Origin: Algoriphagus sp. PAP.12
GTDB lineage: Bacteria > Bacteroidota > Bacteroidia > Cytophagales > Cyclobacteriaceae
Reading direction: 5' to 3'
Length of the DNA: 64,000 bases
Assembly (NCBI RefSeq): GCF_026652115.1
Contig: NZ_JAPPSQ010000007.1
Span: forward strand, 62,001-126,000
Positions 25,453-34,250 of the stretch are shown here, piece by piece (position 1 is the first letter of the stretch; each line of letters starts with the position of its first letter). The notes under the pieces were generated by a model that saw only the letters and a program-made list of their open reading frames with translations, was not told the origin of the DNA and searched no databases. A program made the position numbers and the translations under genes.

Positions 25453-26777
25453 GAGTTAAAATCCTTTCCAGCGCAAGTTCATTCAATGGGGTAACCTACA
25501 ACACGAACAAAACCCAAAATGAAAAGGGGGAACTAACCAGGCTCCGGAATTTTGGGTATTTGCAGGATACCAAGGATGTGGGCCCGAATGAGGTGAAAAA
25601 CTTCCTGATAGCTCATTCGAACAGAAATACACTGGTCAAAGACAAGCAGTTTCATGCTATGATCAGCTGCAAGGGGAGGGAGTATTCCAAAGAAGAGCTG
25701 ACCGACATTGCCCATGAGTGGATTGATAAAATGGGCTATGGAGACAATCCCTTTTTGATCGTTTTTCACAAGGACACGGCCAATAACCACGTCCACATTG
25801 TGTCATCGAGGATCGACCGGGAAGGCAAAAAGATCAGTGATTCTTTTGAGAAGCTCAGAGCACAGGAAGCAATCAACGAGATCATGAGACTCAATCCCAA
25901 GCATGAAGCAGTGAAGGCTGCGGATAGCTTGATGGAGTTTCGATTCAGTACCAAAGCCCAAGGATTCCTGTTCCTGGAAAATTTGGGATTCAAAGTGCGG
26001 GAAAAGGGTGAGCAGATCGAATTGATCAAGTATGGTTCGGTGCAAGGTCAAATTCCAGTTTCAGAATTCAACCAAAAGATCCAGTCCTATCAGTTGGATA
26101 AGGATCGGGCCAAACAGCTAAAGGCGATTTTGGATCGGTACTCCAAGGTTTATCAAACCCTGCCCACATGTCTTTTTGAGCCGAAACCCGGTGGAAAAAA
26201 AGGAAACCTAACTGGGTATCGCTCGGATCTCGGTGATTTTATCCGGGACAAATTTGGGCTTCAGCTCGTATTTCATGGAAAAGATGGGAAAAGGCCTTAT
26301 GGTTATTCCCTGATTGATCATGCCAACAAGATCATTTTTAAGGGAAGTGAGGTGTTTCCGATTCAGCGATTTTTTGAGCAGGAAGGTGAGCGTAAAACCT
26401 ATCAATCCCAGAAACCAAATAAGGATAAACCGATCGATTTGCTCGAGGCAAAAGTAAAGCTCCAATCTGCTATCAATGACTTCTCGACTGTTCGGCTAGG
26501 CTTGGAGCACCACGCTTTGAATCTAGAGCATCGGGATGGGAATTCTTACCTGAAAACAGCCCAAGGAGATATCGCAGCCAGCGACATTCTTTCTGCCGAG
26601 CAGCAGCTGGCCTTACGACAATACTTCCAAGAAAGCGAAGCTTATCGAGAGGTACAGAGCCAAGGGATTTTTGACTTGAGTCCTGTGCTCAATATCGCTG
26701 ATGACATCGACGATGAGGCTGTGCACGGAAGAAAAAGAAGCAAAAAGCGCAAGGGAGACAATGAAATCACCAGATAA
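25449..26777 (+). CDS. Relaxase/mobilisation nuclease (MOBP-like)
   Basis: 442 residues. The first 130 residues hold the relaxase domain: FHAMISCKGREYSKEELTDIAHEWIDKMGYGDNPFLIVFHKDTANNHVHIVSSRID, where H...NHVH forms the three-His metal site of HUH relaxases. The catalytic Tyr is probably near the N-terminus (Y17 in NGVTYNTNK or Y35 in RNFGYLQD). The rest is a basic, poorly conserved C-terminal region ending in RKRSKKRKGD. The enzyme nicks oriT and stays bound to the 5' end of the transferred strand. It is co-translated with MobC and overlaps the ParA-like TraA gene. Confidence 0.9.
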   Translation: MRVKILSSASSFNGVTYNTNKTQNEKGELTRLRNFGYLQDTKDVGPNEVKNFLIAHSNRNTLVKDKQFHAMISCKGREYSKEELTDIAHEWIDKMGYGDNPFLIVFHKDTANNHVHIVSSRIDREGKKISDSFEKLRAQEAINEIMRLNPKHEAVKAADSLMEFRFSTKAQGFLFLENLGFKVREKGEQIELIKYGSVQGQIPVSEFNQKIQSYQLDKDRAKQLKAILDRYSKVYQTLPTCLFEPKPGGKKGNLTGYRSDLGDFIRDKFGLQLVFHGKDGKRPYGYSLIDHANKIIFKGSEVFPIQRFFEQEGERKTYQSQKPNKDKPIDLLEAKVKLQSAINDFSTVRLGLEHHALNLEHRDGNSYLKTAQGDIAASDILSAEQQLALRQYFQESEAYREVQSQGIFDLSPVLNIADDIDDEAVHGRKRSKKRKGDNEITR

Positions 26778-27438
26778 AGAATTTACCATGATCATTCTAT
26801 TCGCAAACCAAAAAGGCGGAGTGGGAAAAAGTACTCTAGCGGTGCTCTTTTCAAATTTTGCCGTCCAGAAAAGGAAAAGAAAGGTGAAAGTCTTTGATAT
26901 GGACTTTCAGCAGTCGCTTTACAACAAGTATCTCAATTCAGACCTCTTGGAAAATGAAAAGCTCTATGAAGTCGAGCTATCGAGTATTCCGGGGTTCAAG
27001 TCTATCCGAAAAAGAGCCTCCCAAGATCCCAGAATTCTCACCGTCATTGACCTTGCCGGGAGAATGGATGACGACAACCTGGTCCCGGTACTTAAGGAAT
27101 CAGAATTGATCATCTGTCCATTTTGCTACGATGAATACAGCGTCACCAGCACCTTTGAGTTTTGCTATGTGGTCAAAAAGGTGAATCCCGAGAGCCGGAT
27201 CATCCTGATCCCCAACAGAGTCAAAACATCGGTCAAGTACGAAACCATGGAAAGTGTCAATCAGGCACTCGGCCAATTTGGTGAGTTGACCTCCCCGGTA
27301 TCGGATCGGATAGACTTCCAAAGACTGACTACCTCTTACACTCCGGAATCCCTCGTGCCTATCCTGGATCCCATTTTCAACAAATTATTTGATGATCACA
27401 TAGAAGCAGACCAGCCATGGGAAACGGAGACTACATAA
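26761..27438 (+). CDS. ParA-like ATPase of the conjugation module (TraA type)
   Basis: 225 residues from the ATG at 26761, preceded by AAGGGAG; the ATG at 26788 is an alternative that begins right at MIILFANQKGGVGKSTL. KGGVGKST is the deviant Walker A, VFDMDFQQS the A' motif and LTVIDLAGRMDD the B motif. ParA/MinD-like TraA proteins open the tra region of Bacteroidetes conjugative transposons, probably positioning the relaxosome or secretion machine. It is distinct from parA at 21541. It overlaps the relaxase by 17 bases and the next gene by 22. Confidence 0.88.
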   Translation: MKSPDKEFTMIILFANQKGGVGKSTLAVLFSNFAVQKRKRKVKVFDMDFQQSLYNKYLNSDLLENEKLYEVELSSIPGFKSIRKRASQDPRILTVIDLAGRMDDDNLVPVLKESELIICPFCYDEYSVTSTFEFCYVVKKVNPESRIILIPNRVKTSVKYETMESVNQALGQFGELTSPVSDRIDFQRLTTSYTPESLVPILDPIFNKLFDDHIEADQPWETETT

Positions 27439-27761
27439 GCAAACTTGTCCAAGGAGTCAGGTCAGATCTGGTACTGCCTGAACATGAGGCGAAACCTTCT
27501 ATAAATTCCAAAAGAAAAATGACTGTCAAAACCAGAAGCCGTGGAATCAATAATCTGATAACTGCTATAAAGGATTTTGAAGTAAACGGAGATTCCAAAA
27601 GGCTGATTCGGATGGACGCTCGAACCGAAGAAGTCCTGAAGCTACTCAGTCCCACTTTTGGAGTGGACGTGACCTCCTTTGTGAATTTCCTATGCTGGGA
27701 CTTTCTGGAAAACAATCCGGAACTGGTCAACGAAATCAAACAATCCATACAAAAACTATAA
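27417..27761 (+). CDS. Small conjugation-module protein, probable DNA-binding partner of TraA
   Basis: 114 residues. The N-terminus is flexible and basic (KPSINSKRKMTVKTRSRGINN). The C-terminal 50 residues, KRLIRMDARTEEVLKLLSPTFGVDVTSFVNFLCWDFLENNPELVNEIKQSI, look like a ribbon-helix-helix of the DUF3408 kind that follows traA in conjugative transposons. It overlaps traA by 22 bases. The family name is tentative. Confidence 0.6.
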   Translation: MGNGDYISKLVQGVRSDLVLPEHEAKPSINSKRKMTVKTRSRGINNLITAIKDFEVNGDSKRLIRMDARTEEVLKLLSPTFGVDVTSFVNFLCWDFLENNPELVNEIKQSIQKL

Positions 27762-27763
27762 CC

Positions 27764-28150
27764 ATGAGCTGGACAGACTTCTTTCTATACCTATCCCTTT
27801 TCTATGTGGTGTACTATGCAGTAAATGTCGTCATCGATGTTTTGCGCAAACCACAACTTTCAGAAGTGTCGGCAGGGAATGCCTACACCTTTCAAACGGA
27901 CCTCAATGAGTTTGACGAAAGTCCAACGGTGATTGAGGATAATGAACCGAAGCTTGAACCTGTAAAGCCCAAAACAGAATCGACTTCAGAAGTATGGGTC
28001 AACAGCGAGGAGGATTCTGAGGAAATCGAATTTGAAATCAACGATCCCAGCCCGGTCAAATCTACAGGAGGGGTGACTACACTCAATTCCCTCTTTGTAC
28101 TCGCCAAGGAAGGCAGTATTGAAATGAAAAAGAAAGTCGTGTTCTCATGA
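27764..28150 (+). CDS. Single-helix membrane protein of the tra operon
   Basis: 128 residues from the ATG at 27764, which gives an N-terminal membrane helix (WTDFFLYLSLFYVVYYAVNVVIDVL) followed by an acidic, disordered-looking cytoplasmic tail and a short ordered end (GVTTLNSLFVLAKEGSIEMKKKVVFS). It corresponds by position and shape to TraD-like small proteins of Bacteroidetes conjugative transposons. It overlaps the next start by 4 bases. Confidence 0.6.
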   Translation: MSWTDFFLYLSLFYVVYYAVNVVIDVLRKPQLSEVSAGNAYTFQTDLNEFDESPTVIEDNEPKLEPVKPKTESTSEVWVNSEEDSEEIEFEINDPSPVKSTGGVTTLNSLFVLAKEGSIEMKKKVVFS

Positions 28151-28476
28151 AGCTTTCCCATCGCTTAATTCTATGCGCTTTCCTTTACCTCTTTTTCTTT
28201 TTGTCGGCAACGGAAACTTTTGGCCAATCCCCTCCCGGAGTCTCAAAATTTCAGGAGGTGGAGACCGATATGAAAAGTTTCTACGTGGCTCTTTCCCGAC
28301 TCTCCTTTGTCGTGGGCGCAGTATCAGGATTACTTGGAGGTCTTCGGGTTTACAACAACTGGCAAATGGGAAAGCATCATGTCGATGTTCAGGTCATCAG
28401 TTGGTTCGGAGCCTGCCTTTTCTTGGCCACCATGGGCTTTTTTCTCAGCGGATTGTATGCTGTCCCATTGACTTGA
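28147..28476 (+). CDS. DUF4134 small membrane protein (TraE/VirB2-like), first copy
   Basis: 109 residues: signal peptide (LCAFLYLFFFLSATETFG), then two helices with GAVSGLLGGLRVYNNWQMG between and a C-terminal WFGACLFLATMGFFLSGLYAV. The G-x-x-x-G-L-x-x-G-L-R-V-Y pattern is that of DUF4134/TraE, the pilin-like (VirB2-equivalent) subunit of Bacteroidetes type IV secretion. A second DUF4134 gene follows 41 bases later, with clear but limited similarity. Confidence 0.85.
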   Translation: MKLSHRLILCAFLYLFFFLSATETFGQSPPGVSKFQEVETDMKSFYVALSRLSFVVGAVSGLLGGLRVYNNWQMGKHHVDVQVISWFGACLFLATMGFFLSGLYAVPLT

Positions 28477-28517
28477 TACCCCCCAAAAAATCAAAATCAA
28501 TAATTTCTCAATAAACT

Positions 28518-28832
28518 ATGAAAACCATGTTCAACAAAACCAAAAAAATGATCGCAAGCGCATTGTTTGCGATGCTTGCAACCACAACCGCCAATGCTCA
28601 AGGTGTTCAGGGAATCACTGCAGCCGAATCCTCTCTTCTCGCCTATGTCGATCCCGTGGCCAGTCTTTGTTTGGTGATTGGGGAGGTAGTAGGGCTGATC
28701 GGAGGGGTAAGAGTTTACATCAAATGGAATTCCGGTGATCAGGACATCAACAAAGAATTGATGGGATGGGGCGGTTCCTGCCTGTTTTTGGTCTTGGTCA
28801 GTGTGATAATCAAAGCGTTTTTCGGTGTCTGA
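28518..28832 (+). CDS. DUF4134 small membrane protein (TraE/VirB2-like), second copy
   Basis: 104 residues with a clean signal peptide (MIASALFAMLATTTANAQ), then LCLVIGEVVGLIGGVRVYIKWNSGDQDINKELMGWGGSCLFLVLVSVIIKAFFGV. This is the more typical DUF4134 protein of the pair. It would be inserted in the inner membrane and form part of the pilus or channel. Its stop overlaps the next start by one base (TGATG). Confidence 0.88.
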   Translation: MKTMFNKTKKMIASALFAMLATTTANAQGVQGITAAESSLLAYVDPVASLCLVIGEVVGLIGGVRVYIKWNSGDQDINKELMGWGGSCLFLVLVSVIIKAFFGV

Positions 28833-29113
28833 TGGCTAAGCAATTTCCGATATATAAAGGGCTTCAAAAGCCTCTTATATATCGGGGCTTTCAGGGAAAA
28901 TTCATCGGATGGGGAGTCGCTTCCTTAGTTATCGCGGTCATCTCAGGAGGATTAATCGGAAGCTTAACCAGTATGGTTTTAGGCGGGGTGATTACCCTTT
29001 CCGTCATGACAACCGGACTTTTCATCACCTCTCAGCAACAGAAAAAAGGCCTGCATAGCAAAACAAGGTATAAAGGGGTATTTCAGATCGCTACATCCTT
29101 AAAATCGAAGTAA
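28832..29113 (+). CDS. DUF4133 protein (TraF/VirB3-like)
   Basis: 93 residues from the ATG at 28832. The start FPIYKGLQKPLIYRGFQGKFIGWG, two helices (VASLVIAVISGGLIGSL and VLGGVITLSVMTTGLFI) and a basic tail match DUF4133/TraF, the VirB3-like inner-membrane component found just before the VirB4 ATPase. The gene order DUF4134-DUF4133-traG is conserved in Bacteroidetes conjugative elements. Confidence 0.9.
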   Translation: MAKQFPIYKGLQKPLIYRGFQGKFIGWGVASLVIAVISGGLIGSLTSMVLGGVITLSVMTTGLFITSQQQKKGLHSKTRYKGVFQIATSLKSK

Positions 29114-29115
29114 TC

Positions 29116-31488
29116 ATGTTCAGGAAAAAACGGAATGAATTTAAGCTTCCCTATCTGGGGATTGAAGATCAGATCCAGGGTTTTCATTGTCTATTCAATC
29201 TGAAGGGTGACTTTGGTGTCATCCTTGGATTGGACAATCCTGTCTTGCAATATTCAGCGGATTCTTCCAAATACGATTCCTTTCACCAGCTATACACCAA
29301 CCTGATCAAAATTCTTGGTGAAGGGCATTTGATCCAAAAGCAGGACATTTTTTCCAGAAAGACCTACAGCGAAAAACTCTCAAAGGAATACCTACAGCGA
29401 AAGTATGATGACCATTTTCAGGGGCGGCCTTACACTTCGCTGAAGACATTTTTGGTGATTACCAAAAGGGCAAAAGGCAGATATAGTCAAAAGTCGGTAA
29501 TGGACTTTATCCAGACATTAGGTAAGGTAACCGACCTTTTTGAACGTGCGGGAATCAAGGCAGAAGCACTTTCAAAAATTGAGACTGACCGCTATGTGAA
29601 GCGGATTCTCAGTATGAATTTCCACGAGGAAAAGATTGTGCTGGACAACTTGCTTGCCGAAGAAAGCGAGGTGGAAAGCGGGGAAAGAGCTTTTCGGTCG
29701 ATCACCTTGGTAGATACCGACAAAGTAGAACTTCCGGAAAAGGTATCCACTCATTTGGAGCGAAACGATAAGGATAGCCTTAAGGGGTTTCCTGTGGATA
29801 ATATGGCCTTCCTTTTCGATGTCCCCAATTTTCAAACGATAGTTTATAACCAGGTCATTGAAATCATTGAGCAGCGATCCACGCTGAACAAGCTGGAATT
29901 GAAGCGAAAGCGACATTCAGGGATACCCGATCCAGCCAATAATATCTGTGTGGAAGATATCGACAGGCTATTGGAAGACGTGGCCAACAAAAATTCCTAT
30001 AACCAACTGGAGCTTTTCAGGACACTGCTTCCCTGCAATACCGCTGAGTTGAAAGCTTACGATTACTTCCTTACCACCTCAGATGCTGCAATATGTTTTT
30101 TCCTGAAAGAGTCACTGAACAAGGATGAGATAAGTGGTTTCCAGATCCGTTTTACAGACCGACAGGGAATCCCTTTGAAGATAGATCCTGCTGATTTGCC
30201 TATGCAAACCAATCGGATCAACAATCGAAACAAGTTTGTGCTTGGGCCTTCCGGTTCGGGGAAATCATTCTTTATGAATGCCCTGATCGAACAGTACTGC
30301 ATGTGGAATAAGCGACCCAATCCGAAATGGCTGATGGATGTGGTCATTGTCGATACGGGACACTCTTATTCAGGACTTTGCCAATATTACCAAGGGAAAT
30401 ACATCACTTATACTGAGGAAAAGCCAATAACTACCAACCCCTTTTCCATCACCGAGGAAGAGTACAACATCGAGAAGAAAGACTATCTACTGACCCTGAT
30501 TTCACTTTTGTGGAAGACAGCGGAAGGAACAGTCTCTCAGGTCGAAGCGGATGTTATTTCCAGTACGATCTCGGCTTACTATTCCTCTTTTTTCTCTAAG
30601 GAAAGCACGATCGACCGGCTTTGCTTCAACAGCTTTTATGAATTCGCCTTGAAGAAAATCCCCGAAATCAAGGAGCGTGAAAGCATTGGGTTTGAACTTG
30701 AAGAATTCCGCTTTGTACTCAAGAAGTTTTACAAGGGTGGTGAGTTTGAAATCCTGCTCAATGAGGAAGTTGACCAGTCCTTGTTTACCGAATCTTTTGT
30801 GGTTTTTGAGATTGATAGCATTAAAGAGCACAAGGTGCTTTTCCCGATTGTCACACTCATTATCATGGATGTATTTATCCAGAAAATGAGGTTCCGAACC
30901 AAATACCGGAAAGCGCTTATCATCGAAGAGGCTTGGAAGGCCATAGCCTCCCCGCTCATGGCAGGCTATATTTTATACCTCTATAAAACAGTCCGAAAAT
31001 TCTGGGGGGAAGCGATAGTGGTAACCCAAGAGCTGGGAGATATCATCGGAAATGCGGTGGTCAAAGACAGTATCATCAATAATTCGGATACGATCTGTCT
31101 TTTGGATCAGACCAAATTCAAAGACAATTATTCCCAGATCGCCTCCCTTCTTTCCATCAATGAAAATGAAAGGAAGAAGATCTTCACGATCAATCAGCTG
31201 GATAATCATGAGGGCCGAGGAAGATTCAAGGAAGTCTATATCCGAAGAGGATCTGCCGGTGAGGTGTATGGGGTGGAAGTATCCTTGTACCAATACCTGA
31301 CCTATACCACGGAAAAGCCCGAAAAATCAGCAATCGAAATCTATATCCAAGCTTTTGGAGGATATCAAAAAGGACTGGACGCTTTTGTTGAGGATTTCAA
31401 AGCTTCTGAGCTTTCTCTCCATGAGTTTTTTAGCGAGGTCAACAAGCATGGAGCTCCGGTCAGAGAATCACTAACTGCCACTTTTTAA
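29116..31488 (+). CDS. traG: TraG VirB4-like conjugation ATPase
   Basis: 790 residues, the usual size. The N-terminal half is the VirB4 membrane-associated domain; the C-terminal half is a RecA-like motor with Walker A LGPSGSGKSFF (about residue 376), the VIVDTGHSYSGLCQ strand, and a Walker B region KALIIEEAWKA (about 600), followed by EAIVVTQEL and a sensor Gln. It powers pilus assembly and substrate transfer from the cytoplasmic face of the inner membrane. It starts 2 bases after the DUF4133 stop. It is the most conserved gene of this transfer apparatus. Confidence 0.95.
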   Translation: MFRKKRNEFKLPYLGIEDQIQGFHCLFNLKGDFGVILGLDNPVLQYSADSSKYDSFHQLYTNLIKILGEGHLIQKQDIFSRKTYSEKLSKEYLQRKYDDHFQGRPYTSLKTFLVITKRAKGRYSQKSVMDFIQTLGKVTDLFERAGIKAEALSKIETDRYVKRILSMNFHEEKIVLDNLLAEESEVESGERAFRSITLVDTDKVELPEKVSTHLERNDKDSLKGFPVDNMAFLFDVPNFQTIVYNQVIEIIEQRSTLNKLELKRKRHSGIPDPANNICVEDIDRLLEDVANKNSYNQLELFRTLLPCNTAELKAYDYFLTTSDAAICFFLKESLNKDEISGFQIRFTDRQGIPLKIDPADLPMQTNRINNRNKFVLGPSGSGKSFFMNALIEQYCMWNKRPNPKWLMDVVIVDTGHSYSGLCQYYQGKYITYTEEKPITTNPFSITEEEYNIEKKDYLLTLISLLWKTAEGTVSQVEADVISSTISAYYSSFFSKESTIDRLCFNSFYEFALKKIPEIKERESIGFELEEFRFVLKKFYKGGEFEILLNEEVDQSLFTESFVVFEIDSIKEHKVLFPIVTLIIMDVFIQKMRFRTKYRKALIIEEAWKAIASPLMAGYILYLYKTVRKFWGEAIVVTQELGDIIGNAVVKDSIINNSDTICLLDQTKFKDNYSQIASLLSINENERKKIFTINQLDNHEGRGRFKEVYIRRGSAGEVYGVEVSLYQYLTYTTEKPEKSAIEIYIQAFGGYQKGLDAFVEDFKASELSLHEFFSEVNKHGAPVRESLTATF

Positions 31489-31499
31489 CCAAGACAATT

Positions 31500-32162
31500 A
31501 TGAAAAGCTTGAGCATCCTGGTATTTCTGATCCTCTCGGGATCTTCTTTTGGGCAGACTGTCTATGTGGATCCCGCGGTAGCGGGTGCTACGGCGGCACA
31601 TTCTGCGGTCATCAATTCCCAACTGAATGCCACCAATGAACGATTGACTTTGATTGAGCGAGGACAACTGGCAATTACCGGAAACCTGACCATTGTCAAC
31701 ACGATGCAGGACAAAATCTACAAGGGACTTTCTGAGGTCAGTTCGATTTTGACCAATCTTTCCAATGTGCAGGAAATCGCACGAATAGCCACCGGGATTT
31801 CCAGTGACCTCAGTCAGGTGATGGACTTGGCTGGAGAGAATCCAGCTTTACTCCTATTTGCCGAACGGAATGCTACCCTGTTTCAGCAAAGGGCCACTTC
31901 TTTGGCTTTGGAGGTCAGTTCTTTTGTGCTAAAAGGAGGAGAAAATAACCTCATGGATGCAGGAGAACGGTCCAAGCTGATCAATCAGATTTTGACTGAA
32001 ATGGTCATCCTGCGATCCTACACTTATGGCATGTATCGGGCCATATATTTCGCTCAGATGAAAGGATTTGTGAGGGCATTAAATCCTTTTCAAGGGTACA
32101 TCAATGTAGATATCCAGCTTGCTCAGGATATAGCCAGAAAAGCCAAAACCCTGCAACGATGA
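31500..32162 (+). CDS. Secreted TraI-like conjugation protein, paralogue 1 of 3
   Basis: 220 residues with signal peptide (LSILVFLILSGSSFGQ) and a long mainly helical mature part. The position right after traG is that of TraI (DUF4141) in conjugative transposons, a periplasmic VirB5-like factor. Sequence blocks AGENPALLLFAERNATLF, LALEVSSFVLKGGENNLMD and LNPFQGYINVDIQLAQDIARKAKTLQR recur in the gene at 32809. The stop overlaps the next start (ATGA). Confidence 0.7.
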   Translation: MKSLSILVFLILSGSSFGQTVYVDPAVAGATAAHSAVINSQLNATNERLTLIERGQLAITGNLTIVNTMQDKIYKGLSEVSSILTNLSNVQEIARIATGISSDLSQVMDLAGENPALLLFAERNATLFQQRATSLALEVSSFVLKGGENNLMDAGERSKLINQILTEMVILRSYTYGMYRAIYFAQMKGFVRALNPFQGYINVDIQLAQDIARKAKTLQR

Positions 32163-32812
32163 AATCTTTTTGGCTTTTTTCCTTCATTTTGTTGGCAACC
32201 CTTGAGATAAGTTTTGCCCAAACCAATGTGGCTCTTCTCCATCAGCTGGTCGAGGAATCCAAGTCTGAATACAACCTTCAAAAAGAGGCGAAGGAAAATC
32301 AAGGAAGGAACGCGGTCAACGAGGAGGTCAATACCAATTTGCTCAAGTCGGTAAAGGAGAAATACCGAGCCGTTCAAGACAGATTCGCTAAACTCTCGAT
32401 TGTTATTGATGCTTTTGGAATAGGTGCTTCGGCTGAGCCCTTGGTCAACTCCATTATTGATAACCAACAGCAAATTGTTTTCTACTGTAGCCAAAATCCG
32501 GAGTTAGTACTTTTTGCGCTAGAGTCTGAAAAGGTTTTCGTCGAAAGATCCTATTCACTTTTGAATTTCCTCTTTGGCCTCTCGGCAAGTATCGGAGTGG
32601 TCAACCAGATGAAAGTTTCGGAAAGAAGAGTCCTTTTCCAGCACATTCTGAACGAGCTGAGGGAGATCAATGGACTTTCCTACACCGTTTCCAAATCACT
32701 TCAACACTATCTGGAAAGGAAGCGAGGAGTCAATCCTTACCTACAATATGTGGCCACGGAAATGGCTTTGGTAGAAGAAATTATTCAAAACGCCAAAACC
32801 CTAACCCGATGA
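32159..32812 (+). CDS. Secreted TraI-like conjugation protein, paralogue 2 of 3
   Basis: 217 residues, signal peptide FWLFSFILLATLEISFAQ. It is more divergent than its neighbours but keeps the same frame: CSQNPELVLFALESEKVFVERSYSLLNFLFGL matches the NPxLxLF block, and the end GVNPYLQYVATEMALVEEIIQNAKTLTR matches the C-terminus of both others. The N-terminal half differs (coiled-coil ESKSEYNLQKEAKENQGRN), suggesting a changed partner. It overlaps both neighbours by 4 bases. Confidence 0.65.
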   Translation: MKSFWLFSFILLATLEISFAQTNVALLHQLVEESKSEYNLQKEAKENQGRNAVNEEVNTNLLKSVKEKYRAVQDRFAKLSIVIDAFGIGASAEPLVNSIIDNQQQIVFYCSQNPELVLFALESEKVFVERSYSLLNFLFGLSASIGVVNQMKVSERRVLFQHILNELREINGLSYTVSKSLQHYLERKRGVNPYLQYVATEMALVEEIIQNAKTLTR

Positions 32813-33471
32813 AAAATCTCCTTATACTCTTCAGCTGTTTCGCGGTGATTGAATCCTATGGGCAGACCGTAATATTTGACAGAGAGCATTTTTCGACAGT
32901 CAATGCCAATGCTGCGGTACGAAATGCAAGTGAAATAGGGTATCACCAAACCTTGGATATCATCAGGCAAAACACCGATGATATCATTCTCAATTCATCC
33001 AGCCTGGCACTGGTTCAAACCATGATTGTCAACTCCCTGACCCAAATTAATGAAGGGTTCAAGGATGCAATTCAGGTAAGGATGATCGCTGAGACGGTCT
33101 TGGATATCAGCTCCATTTCCGCAGAAGCTTTCCAATTGGCTGGTGATAATCCCATCCTATTTCTTTTTGTGGAAGAATACACGGCTCAGGCGAAAAGCAG
33201 AAGTCTCAATCTGGCTACGGAAGTTTCTTCCTTGATTCTCAAAGAGGGCGATAACCTCCTGATGAATTACAATATCCGGGATGAGCTACTTGATTCGGTT
33301 CAAAAGGAATTACAGGTAATTCTTGCCTTGGTACTTACAGCAAAGAACAGCATCTACTGGGCCAAGACCAATGGGGTAATCCGATCTCTCAATCCTTACC
33401 AGACCTATATCAATCGTGATTTAGGATTGATCAATGAAATCATCATCAAACATAAAATCCTTACCCGATGA
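32809..33471 (+). CDS. Secreted TraI-like conjugation protein, paralogue 3 of 3
   Basis: 220 residues, signal peptide LLILFSCFAVIESYGQ. The mature protein aligns along its whole length with paralogue 1, including AGDNPILFLFVEEYTAQ, LATEVSSLILKEGDNLLMN and LNPYQTYINRDLGLINEIIIKHKILTR. Same length as paralogue 1. It is probably a periplasmic component of the transfer channel or pilus. It overlaps the next start by 4 bases. Confidence 0.65.
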   Translation: MKNLLILFSCFAVIESYGQTVIFDREHFSTVNANAAVRNASEIGYHQTLDIIRQNTDDIILNSSSLALVQTMIVNSLTQINEGFKDAIQVRMIAETVLDISSISAEAFQLAGDNPILFLFVEEYTAQAKSRSLNLATEVSSLILKEGDNLLMNYNIRDELLDSVQKELQVILALVLTAKNSIYWAKTNGVIRSLNPYQTYINRDLGLINEIIIKHKILTR

Positions 33472-34250
33472 AGCAAGCTCTCCCAATTTTGATCCTTTTT
33501 TCTGTTTGTATTCACAGCTATGGACAGACTCCCATTCATGATAGAGCGATTGTCGCTCAGCAGGAACGCATGGTCTTTAAGCAATGGGATGAAGATAAAT
33601 TCTATCCCGAACCCAAAAGATTCCTTGGAATCCCAACGAATCCGATTTGGTATATCACCTGGGGCTTGCATCCCAATTACCCTGATCTAGACAGAAGGCC
33701 TTTATCTCCAAGGGGTGAACAGACTCAAAGGCTGGGATTGGCAGCAGCCATGCAGATTTCATCGAACTACTACAAGCAGCACTCAGATACGGTCAAGAAC
33801 TTGGCAAGAGCTGAGATCGCCCGTATTTCAGGCGCTTTTTCATCAGCAGATCCGCTATACCAATTCTATTATAAGCGGGAGTTGAAGCCTTTGGAAAGTC
33901 CTGAAGCCACAGCTTTTCATGGCGTTCCTGCAGAAGTAATCCAGTACATGACTGATCACGGGGCATACCAATGGTATGTAAACAACTTGGCTTCGCTTTC
34001 AGAACGATATGAGTTTGCCAAAAGCCTGGATATGGAAAGAGGGCAACGGATTCTGATGTATCACAGAATCATGCTCGAAATGAGAGATGTCCTTAAAAAG
34101 TGGCAATACAAGCTGGATATGTCTTCCAATATGCTTGCCTTCCGAAAGTTGAACCAGCGAAAAATCAGCGGAGAGATCATCCTTTCAGATCCAAAAAGCG
34201 AGGAGGATAGAGCCAAGAAAATTGCTAATCAAACCCAAGGGATAAAATGA
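33468..34250 (+). CDS. Secreted conjugation-operon protein, unknown
   Basis: 260 residues with signal peptide (LPILILFSVCIHSYGQ). The mature N-terminus has aromatic/proline-rich text (FYPEPKRFLGIPTNPIWYITWGLHPNYPDLDRRPLSPRGEQTQRLG), followed by a helical domain ending in a basic tail. I do not recognise a named family with confidence; comparable proteins lie between TraI and TraJ in many Bacteroidetes elements. It is probably an outer-membrane- or periplasm-facing channel part. Overlap with traJ: 4 bases. Confidence 0.65.
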   Translation: MKQALPILILFSVCIHSYGQTPIHDRAIVAQQERMVFKQWDEDKFYPEPKRFLGIPTNPIWYITWGLHPNYPDLDRRPLSPRGEQTQRLGLAAAMQISSNYYKQHSDTVKNLARAEIARISGAFSSADPLYQFYYKRELKPLESPEATAFHGVPAEVIQYMTDHGAYQWYVNNLASLSERYEFAKSLDMERGQRILMYHRIMLEMRDVLKKWQYKLDMSSNMLAFRKLNQRKISGEIILSDPKSEEDRAKKIANQTQGIK

